Assembly: GCA_937863215.1 (NCBI GenBank)
Contig: CALMFQ010000447.1
Span: 1 to 14,626 of the forward strand
Direction: 5' to 3'
DNA: 14,626 nucleotides
Source of the DNA: an uncultured Pseudomonadota bacterium
Lineage (GTDB): Bacteria > Pseudomonadota > Gammaproteobacteria > Burkholderiales > SCOH01
The notes beneath the pieces are model-generated. The model was given only the letters and a program-made list of their open reading frames with translations. It did not search any database and was not told where the DNA came from. Shown in pieces: positions 8,555 to 14,626 of the stretch; the stretch's first letter is position 1; each line of letters opens with the position of its first letter. A program made the position numbers and the translations under genes.

Positions 8555-8830
8555 GTGAATAAATCTGAACTCATCGATGCGATTGCCGGTCAAGCCGATA
8601 TTTCGAAGGCTGCCGCAGGCCGTGCATTGGACGGTGCGCTGGAAGCTGTGAAAGAAGCATTGCAAAAGGGCGACATGGTAACGTTGGTTGGTTTCGGTAC
8701 CTTCTACGTTGGCAAGCGTGCTGCACGCAATGGTCGCAATCCGCGTACTGGCAAAACCATCAAGATCGCTGCTGCAAGCCTGCCGAAATTCCGTGCCGGC
8801 AAATCCCTCAAAGAAGCTGTGCAAGGCTGA
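8555..8830 (+). CDS. hupB: DNA-binding protein HU (beta type)
   Basis: HU is a small dimeric nucleoid protein that bends and compacts DNA with little sequence specificity. From the GTG start it is 91 residues, the usual length. The helical dimerisation part (about 1-45) is followed by the family signature GFGTFYVGKRAARNGRNP (46-63), with the DNA-intercalating proline Pro63 in the RNP tip of the beta-arm, then the conserved PKFRAGK (78-84). The N-terminus MNKSELIDAI closely resembles Neisseria HU, which supports the GTG start. It is a separate unit from lon, as its own strong promoter shows. Position downstream of lon and upstream of ppiD is conserved in many proteobacteria. Confidence 0.96.
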   Translation: MNKSELIDAIAGQADISKAAAGRALDGALEAVKEALQKGDMVTLVGFGTFYVGKRAARNGRNPRTGKTIKIAAASLPKFRAGKSLKEAVQG

Positions 8831-8866
8831 GATGCCATCTTTTTTGCCGGGTCCTGAAAAAAGGGC

Positions 8867-8894
8867 TTGGCAAACTCCGAAAAATCTCTATAAT
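8867..8894 (+). promoter_or_regulatory. Sigma-70 promoter for the tRNA-Val/tRNA-Asp operon
   Basis: TTGGCA (8867-8872, five of six) and a perfect TATAAT (8889-8894) are separated by 16 bp. The start site would be near 8901, about 35 nt before the mature tRNA-Val. The position directly upstream of a stable-RNA operon makes the call convincing. Confidence 0.85.
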
Positions 8895-8935
8895 GCCGAC
8901 TTCGCTGCACAATACATCGCGCAGCAAGCAGTTCC

Positions 8936-9011
8936 GGGCGCTTAGCTCAGTTGGTAGAGCGTCTGCCTTACAAGCAGAATGTCGGCGGTTCGACTCCGTC
9001 AGCGCCCACCA
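8936..9011 (+). tRNA. tRNA-Val, anticodon TAC
   Basis: A complete 76-nt tRNA. The acceptor arms GGGCGCT and AGCGCCC pair fully, and the 3' ACCA is encoded. The D-arm TAGCTCAGTTGGTAGAGC and T-loop GGTTCGACTCC are canonical. The anticodon TAC (8969-8971) in the loop CTTACAA reads valine GTA/GTG and, when modified, other GUN codons. It is first in a two-tRNA operon with tRNA-Asp five bases downstream. Confidence 0.97.
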
Positions 9012-9016
9012 AATCC

Positions 9017-9093
9017 GGAGCGGTAGTTCAGTTGGTTAGAATACCGGCCTGTCACGCCGGGGGTCGCGGGTTCGAGTCCCGTCCGCTCCGCCA
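9017..9093 (+). tRNA. tRNA-Asp, anticodon GTC
   Basis: A complete 77-nt tRNA. The acceptor arms GGAGCGG and CCGCTCC pair, the discriminator is G (an aspartate identity element), and CCA is encoded. The anticodon stem CCGGC/GCCGG frames the loop CTGTCAC with GTC at 9051-9053. It is the second gene of the Val-Asp operon and is followed seven bases later by a terminator. Confidence 0.97.
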
Positions 9094-9099
9094 GACATG

Positions 9100-9129
9100 A
9101 AAAAGGTGAGCCTTGTGCTCACCTTTTTT
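9100..9129 (+). terminator. Strong intrinsic terminator of the tRNA-Val/tRNA-Asp operon
   Basis: GGTGAGC (9105-9111) pairs with GCTCACC (9117-9123) around the loop CTTGT. Five upstream A residues (9100-9104) can pair with the following T run (9124-9129), making a 12-bp stem. The symmetric A/T flanks mean it could also work from the opposite strand. Confidence 0.93.
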
Positions 9130-9234
9130 GTTTTTGCGCCTTGCTTGGTGCTGTCTATTCTGGCCGGCCTTCGGTTAGAATGTCGGGCTGATGTTTCGCC
9201 GCAACCGTGCGGTGCCGGATAACTAGACAACACC

Positions 9235-11061
9235 ATGTTCGCATTTACCGAAAAATACAATACTGCCCTCAAGGTCCTGCTGGGACTGATTTCCCTGTCA
9301 TTCGTCGGTTTCGGCGTATCTTCCTACAGCGATAGCGACAGCCCGGACGATCTGGCCAAGGTCGATGGCGAGCATATTCGCCGCGGCGACCTGATGCGCC
9401 GCCTGAACGAGCGCCAGACTACGCCCGATGCACAACGCCAGGTTCTGGAGGAGCTGATTGCCGAGCGTCTGCGTGTGGCACATGCCCGCCATCTCGGCCT
9501 GGCGGTGAGCGACGCGCAACTGGCAGAGCGGTTAGCCGCCGAGCCGGCATTCCAGGAAAACGGCAAGTTCAGCCCCAAGCTTTACCAGCATTATCTCGAA
9601 TCGCAGCATCTAGCCTCGACTCTGCTCGAATCGCGCGTGCGCCAGGATCTGCTGGTGCAGCAGATGGCGCTTTCCACTTTTGGTACCGGTTTCGTGCCGC
9701 AGACCGCAATCGATCGTTTCTCCGGTCTGTTTGCCGAGCAGCGCAGCGTCGCCGTTGCCACGCTGGTGCCGGAACAATACCGGGCACAAGTACAGCTGCC
9801 GGCCAATGCTGCCAAGCAGTACTACGACTCGCATCAGGCTGAATTCAAGCAGCCGGAGCAGGTGCGGATCGAATATCTGGCCTTGTCGCAGCAGGATCTG
9901 GCACAGAAAGTGACGCTGGACGAAGCCGAGGTGAAAAAATACTTCGACGAGCACAAAGCCCAGTTGGCCGGCGAGGAACGCAAGGCACGGCATATCTTGC
10001 TGACGGTCGATGCCGGCGCCAGTGCCGCCGACAAGGCGAAGGTCAAGGCCAAGGCAGAAGAGTTGCTGCAACAGGCGAAGCAGAATCCGGGCAAGTTTGC
10101 CGAACTGGCCAGGCAGCATTCGCAGGACCCGGGCTCGGCGGCGAATGGCGGCGATCTCGGTTTTGTCGGCCGCGGAGTGATGGTCAAGCCGTTCGATGCT
10201 GCGATGTTTGCGATGCAGAAGGGCGAAATCCGCGGCTTGGTGGAAACCCAGTTTGGTTTTCATATTCTGTTGCTGGACGATATCAAGACCAAGGGCTTTG
10301 ACGACGTCAGGCCGCAGATCGAAACGCAGCTGCGCAATCAGAAAGCGACGCAGCAAATGCAAGGTGTAACCGACAAATTCTCCGATCTGCTGTACCAGCA
10401 GGCGGATAGCCTGCAACCGGCGGCCAAGGAATTTGGTCTGACCGTTCGTCAGAGCGACTGGCTGTCGCGCGGCAAGGCTGCCGATGCACAGTTGAATAAT
10501 CCGAAATTGTTGGAGGCATTGTTTTCGGATGATGTACTGAAGAAAAAGCACAATAGCGAGCCGGTCGATGTAGGGAGCGGCACACTGATCGCTGCGCGGG
10601 TGATCGAACATCGTCCGGAGTCGTTGCGCCCGTTTGCTGCGGCGGAAGCGGAAATCAGTGCCAAACTGAGTGCCGAACAGGCGCAGAAGCTGGCGCTCAA
10701 GGATGGCCAGGCCAAGCTGGCAGACCTGCAGGCTGGCAAGCCGGTAGAGCTGGGCTGGAAGGACGCGGTGTCGGTGAGCCGGATGAACAATCCGGGCTGG
10801 GCGCCGGAAGCCATGCGTGCGGTATTCAAGGCGTCGGCCGCCAAGTTGCCGGTATATGCCGGTTACGACAATGGTTCGGGTTATACGCTGTACCGGGTCG
10901 AGAAGGTGACTGCTGACGCATTGCCGAATGAGCGCCGTGCACAGTTGCAGCAACTGCTCGAGCGCAGTCGTATGGAATCTGAGGCCAAGGCGTACTTGGG
11001 GCGTGTAACCACGCAGTACAAGGTCGAAGTCAACAACAAGAACCTGAGCAAGCTGCAATAA
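9235..11061 (+). CDS. ppiD: PpiD, membrane-anchored periplasmic parvulin-type folding factor
   Basis: PpiD is an inner-membrane chaperone facing the periplasm, associated with proteins leaving the Sec translocon. The 608-residue protein is close to E. coli PpiD (623). A short cytoplasmic N-terminus precedes one transmembrane helix (about 11-29, ALKVLLGLISLSFVGFGVS); the chaperone-like SurA_N region follows. The parvulin domain (about 248-350) shows ARHILL (251-256), GGDLGF (305-310) and FGFHILL (340-346). Unlike the E. coli domain, which is reported inactive, it keeps residues typical of active parvulins (His253, Asp298, Met316, Phe320, His343), so isomerase activity is possible but inferred. 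The start fits the family N-terminus, but no clear ribosome site precedes it. TAGAAT (9176-9181) is a -10-like element without a good -35. A terminator follows 27 bases after the stop. Confidence 0.93.
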   Translation: MFAFTEKYNTALKVLLGLISLSFVGFGVSSYSDSDSPDDLAKVDGEHIRRGDLMRRLNERQTTPDAQRQVLEELIAERLRVAHARHLGLAVSDAQLAERLAAEPAFQENGKFSPKLYQHYLESQHLASTLLESRVRQDLLVQQMALSTFGTGFVPQTAIDRFSGLFAEQRSVAVATLVPEQYRAQVQLPANAAKQYYDSHQAEFKQPEQVRIEYLALSQQDLAQKVTLDEAEVKKYFDEHKAQLAGEERKARHILLTVDAGASAADKAKVKAKAEELLQQAKQNPGKFAELARQHSQDPGSAANGGDLGFVGRGVMVKPFDAAMFAMQKGEIRGLVETQFGFHILLLDDIKTKGFDDVRPQIETQLRNQKATQQMQGVTDKFSDLLYQQADSLQPAAKEFGLTVRQSDWLSRGKAADAQLNNPKLLEALFSDDVLKKKHNSEPVDVGSGTLIAARVIEHRPESLRPFAAAEAEISAKLSAEQAQKLALKDGQAKLADLQAGKPVELGWKDAVSVSRMNNPGWAPEAMRAVFKASAAKLPVYAGYDNGSGYTLYRVEKVTADALPNERRAQLQQLLERSRMESEAKAYLGRVTTQYKVEVNNKNLSKLQ

Positions 11062-11088
11062 GCCTGTCGGTTTGATCCGGAGCACCAG

Positions 11089-11113
11089 ACGGCAGGGAAT
11101 ACCCTGCCGTTTT
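11089..11113 (+). terminator. Intrinsic terminator after ppiD
   Basis: ACGGCAGGG (11089-11097) pairs perfectly with CCCTGCCGT (11102-11110) around the loop AATA, followed by a four-T run. The stem is strong but the T tract is short, so some read-through is likely. It ends only 19 bases before the next start codon. Confidence 0.8.
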
Positions 11114-11132
11114 CACTGTAAAGACAAGATCC

Positions 11133-11786
11133 ATGAGCGCTACCAGTTCGCCCGCCTATTCTGCCGATTGCCGCCAGTGTCCGCGCCTGGCTGAGTTCCT
11201 CGATACGGTCAAGCAGCTGCACCCGGATTACTTCTGCCGTCCGGTGCCGCCGTTCGGCGATGCTGGTGCACGCCTGGTGATCGTCGGTCTGGCGCCCGGC
11301 ATGCATGGTGCCAATCGCTCCGGTCGGCCGTTTACCGGCGATTATGCCGGCATTCTGTTGTATCAGACTCTGCACAAATTCGGATTCAGCAGCCGCCCCG
11401 AGTCCATTGCCAGCGACGATGGTCTGGTGTTGCATGACTGCCGCATCACCAATGCCGTCAAATGTCTGCCGCCACAGAACAAACCTGAAACCGCAGAGAT
11501 TCGTACCTGCAACCGCTATCTGGCCAGCGAATTAAGTGCGCTGCCGCACGGGACGGTAATATTGGCACTAGGAACCATCGCCCACCAAGCGGTATTGCAG
11601 GCGCTGGGGCACAAACGCAACGCGTTTGCGTTTGCCCATGGCGCACGCCACCAGCTGGAGCACGGCCGTGTGTTGTACGACAGCTATCATTGCAGCCGTT
11701 ACAACACGCAAACGCGGCGTCTGACTACCGAAATGTTCGAGGCGGTGGTGCGGCAGTGTCGTGACGAGCTGCAGCGTCATTCATGA
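11133..11786 (+). CDS. Uracil-DNA glycosylase, family 5 (UDGb) type, Fe-S
   Basis: A DNA-repair enzyme that excises uracil, and in family 5 often other deaminated bases, to start base excision repair. Motif A GLAPGMHGANRSGRPFTGD (52-70) is the family-5 form; family 4 usually reads GEAPG. The second motif is SYHCSRYNTQTRRLT (184-198), where many family members have HPS, so Cys187 replaces the usual proline. Cys13, Cys16, Cys111 and Cys126 are the expected [4Fe-4S] ligands, in the characteristic CxxC-then-two-single-Cys layout. The length of 217 is ordinary. No good ribosome site precedes the ATG. The stop overlaps the uvrC start as ATGA, implying translational coupling. With a terminator 19 bases upstream, its promoter is unclear. 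Family 4 is the main alternative. Confidence 0.85.
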   Translation: MSATSSPAYSADCRQCPRLAEFLDTVKQLHPDYFCRPVPPFGDAGARLVIVGLAPGMHGANRSGRPFTGDYAGILLYQTLHKFGFSSRPESIASDDGLVLHDCRITNAVKCLPPQNKPETAEIRTCNRYLASELSALPHGTVILALGTIAHQAVLQALGHKRNAFAFAHGARHQLEHGRVLYDSYHCSRYNTQTRRLTTEMFEAVVRQCRDELQRHS

Positions 11787-13600
11787 GCACCGCGCCCGCA
11801 TTTGACCCGAAACCGGTACTGGCTTTGCTGCCCAATCTGCCCGGTGTGTACCGGATGCTAGGCGAAGGCGGGGTGGTGTTGTATGTCGGCAAAGCCAATG
11901 ATCTGAAAAAGCGGGTTTCCTCGTATTTCCAGAAAAGCGATCTGTCGCCGCGCATCAAGCTGATGGTGGCACAGATTGTCGGTATCGAAACCACGGTAGT
12001 GCGCTCGGAAAGCGAAGCGTTTCTGCTGGAAAACAATCTGATCAAGGCACTAAATCCGCGTTACAACATTCTGTTCCGCGACGACAAGAGCTACCCCTAC
12101 ATCATGCTCAGCGGTCATCGCATCGCCCGGCTGGCGTTTTTCCGCGGCGCGCTGGATCGTGTCAACCAGTATTTCGGGCCATTTCCCAGTGGCTTTGCCG
12201 TGCGCGAAACCATGCAACTGCTGCAGAAGGTGTTCCGGCTGCGTACCTGCGAGGACAGTGTGTTCCAGAACCGCTCGCGCCCTTGTTTGCTGTACCAGAT
12301 CAAGCGCTGTACCGGGCCGTGCGTCAATCTGATCGGCGAGGCGGACTATCGCGACGATGTACGTAAGGCTGTAATGTTTCTGCAGGGCAAGGACAGCGAG
12401 TTGTTGGCGGAGCTGGATGCCCGTATGCGCGAGTTGGCCGCCACATTCGAATATGAGCGCGCGGCGGTGCTGCGCGACCAGATATCCAGCCTGAACAAGA
12501 TTCGCGAAAAGCAGTTTGTCAGCAGCAATACTTCCCAACTCGATGCCGATGTGGTCGCTTGCGTCGCACGCGATGGCCTGGTGTGTGTCAATCTGGTCAT
12601 GGTCCGCGGTGGTCGCCATCTCGGTGACAAGAGTTTTTTTCCGGCCAACGCCGACGAATACGGGCCAGCCGACGCCGTCGAGGCGTTTCTGTTGCAGCAT
12701 TATCTGGAGCGCAGCATTCCGCAGCAGATCATCGTTGCCGAATTGCCCGATGCCGTGACCATGCAGGCATTGTTGTCGGAGCAGGCCGGCCGCAAGGTTT
12801 ACGTCAACACCAACACTATCGGTGAACGTCGTGTGTGGCTGGAAATGGCCACCAAGAATGCCGAAATTGCACTTGGCCAACGGCTTGGCATGCAGGCCAC
12901 CCAGGCAGTGCGGCTGGAAGCGCTGCAGGATTGCCTGGGGCTGGGAAATGGCATCCAGCGCATCGAGTGCTTCGACATCAGTCATACCATGGGCGAGGCC
13001 ACCGTCGCCTCCTGCGTGATTTACGACCGTCTGGCGATGCAGCCGGGCGAATACCGGCGCTACAACATCAGCGGAATTACACCTGGCGACGATTTTGCCG
13101 CGATGCGCGACGTGCTGACGCGGCGTTACCAGAAGCTGGCAGAAGGTGAGGGCGTGCTACCGGATCTGGTGTTGATCGATGGCGGCCTGGGGCAGGTGGG
13201 AATCGCGCTGGAGGTGATGGCCGAGGTTGGCCTCAGCAGTCTGCCGATCGTTGGCGTGGCCAAGGGTGAAGAGCGCAAGCCCGGCTTGGAGACCCTGATT
13301 ATTCCGCAACAACAAAAGACGTTACAATTGCCGACTGATCATCCCGGCCTGCATCTGATCCAGCAGATTCGCGATGAAGCGCACCGTTTTGCCATCAGCG
13401 GCCATCGGCACAAACGCGCCAAGGCGCGCGTCAGCTCATCGCTGGAAGACATCCCCGGCGTCGGCCCGAAACGCCGCCAGCGGCTGTTGACTCATTTTGG
13501 CGGCATCAAGGGCGTACAGCAGGCCGGCGTTGATGCATTGAGTCAGGTCGAGGGCATCAGCCCGCAACTGGCAGAACAGATTTACCGCGCCCTGCATTAG
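11783..13600 (+). CDS. uvrC: UvrC, excinuclease ABC subunit C
   Basis: UvrC makes both incisions around a lesion after UvrA and UvrB find it in nucleotide excision repair. The 605-residue protein has normal length and full domain order. The N-terminal GIY-YIG nuclease (about 18-95) shows GVYRML and VLYVGKANDLKKRV. A cysteine cluster Cys156, Cys168, Cys176 and Cys180 matches the spacing of the [4Fe-4S] ligands described in E. coli UvrC. The UvrB-binding UVR motif lies at about 205-240. The RNase H-like second nuclease has Asp398 (FDISH), Asp466 (LIDGG) and His534 (DEAHRF). Tandem helix-hairpin-helix motifs close the protein (IPGVGPKRRQRLL, 557-569; VEGISPQLAEQI, 589-600). The start overlaps the glycosylase stop by four bases. 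pgsA follows after 49 bp, as in many proteobacteria. Confidence 0.98.
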   Translation: MSTAPAFDPKPVLALLPNLPGVYRMLGEGGVVLYVGKANDLKKRVSSYFQKSDLSPRIKLMVAQIVGIETTVVRSESEAFLLENNLIKALNPRYNILFRDDKSYPYIMLSGHRIARLAFFRGALDRVNQYFGPFPSGFAVRETMQLLQKVFRLRTCEDSVFQNRSRPCLLYQIKRCTGPCVNLIGEADYRDDVRKAVMFLQGKDSELLAELDARMRELAATFEYERAAVLRDQISSLNKIREKQFVSSNTSQLDADVVACVARDGLVCVNLVMVRGGRHLGDKSFFPANADEYGPADAVEAFLLQHYLERSIPQQIIVAELPDAVTMQALLSEQAGRKVYVNTNTIGERRVWLEMATKNAEIALGQRLGMQATQAVRLEALQDCLGLGNGIQRIECFDISHTMGEATVASCVIYDRLAMQPGEYRRYNISGITPGDDFAAMRDVLTRRYQKLAEGEGVLPDLVLIDGGLGQVGIALEVMAEVGLSSLPIVGVAKGEERKPGLETLIIPQQQKTLQLPTDHPGLHLIQQIRDEAHRFAISGHRHKRAKARVSSSLEDIPGVGPKRRQRLLTHFGGIKGVQQAGVDALSQVEGISPQLAEQIYRALH

Positions 13601-13649
13601 CACATTGCCGGGCACGACAAAACATACTTAAAAACATAGCGACAACGAC

Positions 13650-14225
13650 ATGCCCTTCAATTTGCCGATATTCCTTACCTGGTTACGCATCCTGCTGATA
13701 CCGCTATTCGTCGGCGTATTCTATGCGCCGCAGTCGCTGCTGAGTGCGACGGACAAGAATATCCTCGGCGCCGCCATTTTCGCCGCCGCCGCCGCTACAG
13801 ATTGGCTCGACGGCTATCTGGCGCGGGCGCTGGGGCAAACCTCGGCATTCGGCGCATTTCTCGATCCGGTTGCCGACAAACTGATGGTGGCCGCGGCACT
13901 GATTGTGCTGGTGCACCTGAATCGCACCGAATCGTGGATTGCCGTGGTCATTATCGGGCGCGAGATCACCATTTCCGCGCTGCGCGAGTGGATGGCACAG
14001 CTTGGCGCCAGCCGTAGCGTTGCAGTTTCGTTTATCGGCAAGCTGAAAACCGCTGCGCAAATGGTCGCAATCGTGTTGTTGTTGTACTTTGATCGTGTTC
14101 TGCAGGTAATTGACGCCGCATTCATCGGTGAGAAACTCATGTGGATTGCAGCCGTTTTGACTTTGTGGTCAATGATTTATTACTTGCGCATGGCGTGGCC
14201 GCAATTAAAAGATCACGCAAATTGA
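13650..14225 (+). CDS. pgsA: CDP-diacylglycerol--glycerol-3-phosphate 3-phosphatidyltransferase
   Basis: PgsA is an integral inner-membrane enzyme that joins CDP-diacylglycerol and glycerol-3-phosphate to make phosphatidylglycerol phosphate, the committed step towards phosphatidylglycerol and cardiolipin. The 191-residue, multi-helix protein has the usual length. The CDP-alcohol phosphatidyltransferase signature DG-x2-AR-x8-G-x3-D-x3-D is complete, with metal and substrate residues Asp51, Asp54, Gly55, Arg59, Gly68, Asp72 and Asp76. The N-terminus MPFNLPIFLTWLRI resembles E. coli PgsA and supports the start, although no strong ribosome site is seen in the 49-bp gap after uvrC. No terminator separates it from the downstream tRNA promoter, so read-through into the tRNA genes is possible. 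Confidence 0.96.
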   Translation: MPFNLPIFLTWLRILLIPLFVGVFYAPQSLLSATDKNILGAAIFAAAAATDWLDGYLARALGQTSAFGAFLDPVADKLMVAAALIVLVHLNRTESWIAVVIIGREITISALREWMAQLGASRSVAVSFIGKLKTAAQMVAIVLLLYFDRVLQVIDAAFIGEKLMWIAAVLTLWSMIYYLRMAWPQLKDHAN

Positions 14226-14235
14226 TTGCAGGCTG

Positions 14236-14263
14236 TTGACACGGGTTTTTTCGCCGCTATAAT
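14236..14263 (+). promoter_or_regulatory. Consensus sigma-70 promoter for the tRNA-Gly genes
   Basis: Both hexamers are perfect: TTGACA (14236-14241) and TATAAT (14258-14263), spaced by 16 bp. A GC-rich stretch (GGCGGC) follows the -10, as in discriminators of stringently controlled stable-RNA promoters. CGCC (14252-14255) and GGCG (14264-14267) form a short dyad around the -10. The mature tRNA starts about 39 nt after the predicted start site. Confidence 0.93.
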
Positions 14264-14308
14264 GGCGGCTCTCTGATCGATGCAACGCAGCAAAGCAGTC
14301 GTGACAAA

Positions 14309-14384
<76 letters not shown>

Positions 14385-14408
14385 GTTGCCCAAAGATCGA
14401 GAAATAAT

Positions 14409-14484
<76 letters not shown>

Positions 14485-14494
14485 GTTTCAGAGA

Positions 14495-14520
14495 GGGAAA
14501 GCAATCAGCTTTCCCTTTTT
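14495..14520 (+). terminator. Intrinsic terminator between tRNA-Gly and tRNA-Cys
   Basis: GGGAAAGC (14495-14502) pairs perfectly with GCTTTCCC (14508-14515) around the loop AATCA, followed by five T residues (14516-14520). An extra A-T pair extends the base. By form it is a standard Rho-independent terminator for the tRNA-Gly pair, leaving only 32 bases before tRNA-Cys. Confidence 0.85.
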
Positions 14521-14552
14521 AATTCCGGCCGACAGGCAGGGATAGAGAATAC

Positions 14553-14626
14553 GGCGCGTTAGCAAAGCGGTTATGCACCGGATTGCAAATCCGTGTAGGT
14601 CGGTTCGACTCCGGCACGCGCCTCCA
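14553..14626 (+). tRNA. tRNA-Cys, anticodon GCA
   Basis: A complete 74-nt tRNA whose CCA is the last three bases of the window. The acceptor arms GGCGCGT and ACGCGCC pair. The discriminator is T (U73), a major cysteine identity element. The anticodon loop TTGCAAA carries GCA at 14585-14587. The D-arm is the short form usual for tRNA-Cys. In enterobacteria cysT sits at the same place after glyW and is followed by a tRNA-Leu, which may lie just outside. No full promoter is visible in the 32 bases after the preceding terminator. Confidence 0.96.

Noticed and set aside
8829..8845. Possible terminator after hupB (AGAT-GCC-ATCT then T run)
   Set aside because: The stem is only four AT-rich pairs with a three-base loop. 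The T run is real but the hairpin is too weak to call.
9610..11085. 491-codon ORF antisense to ppiD
   Set aside because: Shadow of ppiD in the codon-bias-favoured antisense frame; no start signal or domain.
14252..14267. CGCC/GGCG dyad around the tRNA-Gly -10 as a repressor operator
   Set aside because: Four-base arms are too short, and the GC-rich downstream half is better explained as the discriminator of a stable-RNA promoter.

Overview
This window looks like a piece of a betaproteobacterial chromosome, most likely from the order Neisseriales (Chromobacteriaceae or a close relative). The evidence is the gene order tig-clpP-clpX-lon-hupB-[tRNA-Val, tRNA-Asp]-ppiD, the Neisseria-like HU protein, and moderately high GC with strongly GC-biased third codon positions. 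The genus is not resolved. I saw no insertion sequence, phage gene, CRISPR array or integrase, and almost everything reads as conserved housekeeping DNA.

Layout. (1) Positions 1-2092, minus strand: the N-terminal 697 codons of an exported WD40-repeat protein. A conserved linker and an Ig-like segment suggest a bacterial caspase-family (C14) protein whose protease domain would lie beyond the left edge. It is transcribed divergently from tig across a 315-bp intergenic region. (2) Positions 2408-8830, plus strand: a protein-quality-control block. It contains trigger factor (tig), the ClpP peptidase, its ClpX unfoldase, the Lon protease and the nucleoid protein HU. tig and clpP overlap by one base (TAATG). 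A strong terminator follows clpX. lon has its own long, structured leader headed by a convincing sigma-32 (heat-shock) promoter. hupB has a near-consensus sigma-70 promoter and a GTG start. (3) Positions 8867-9129: a tRNA-Val(TAC)/tRNA-Asp(GTC) operon with its own promoter and a strong terminator. (4) Positions 9235-11061: ppiD, a membrane-anchored periplasmic parvulin-type chaperone, also closed by a terminator. (5) Positions 11133-14225: a family-5-like uracil-DNA glycosylase overlapping uvrC by four bases (ATGA), then pgsA. This joins base excision repair, nucleotide excision repair and phospholipid synthesis in one direction. (6) Positions 14236-14626: a consensus promoter, two identical tandem tRNA-Gly(GCC) genes, a terminator-like hairpin, and a tRNA-Cys(GCA) whose CCA ends on the last base. 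The order uvrC-pgsA-tRNA-Gly-tRNA-Cys matches the enterobacterial uvrC-pgsA-glyW-cysT-leuZ arrangement, so a tRNA-Leu may follow just outside.

Functionally, trigger factor, ClpXP, Lon and PpiD cover folding and turnover in the cytoplasm and at the inner membrane, with lon apparently under heat-shock control. The least routine items are the truncated WD40/caspase-like protein, the multi-hairpin lon leader with helically phased CGCAG repeats, the transcription signals within the clpP-clpX and tRNA-Gly/tRNA-Cys gaps, and the glycosylase-uvrC coupling. I did not find a clearly new multi-gene system.
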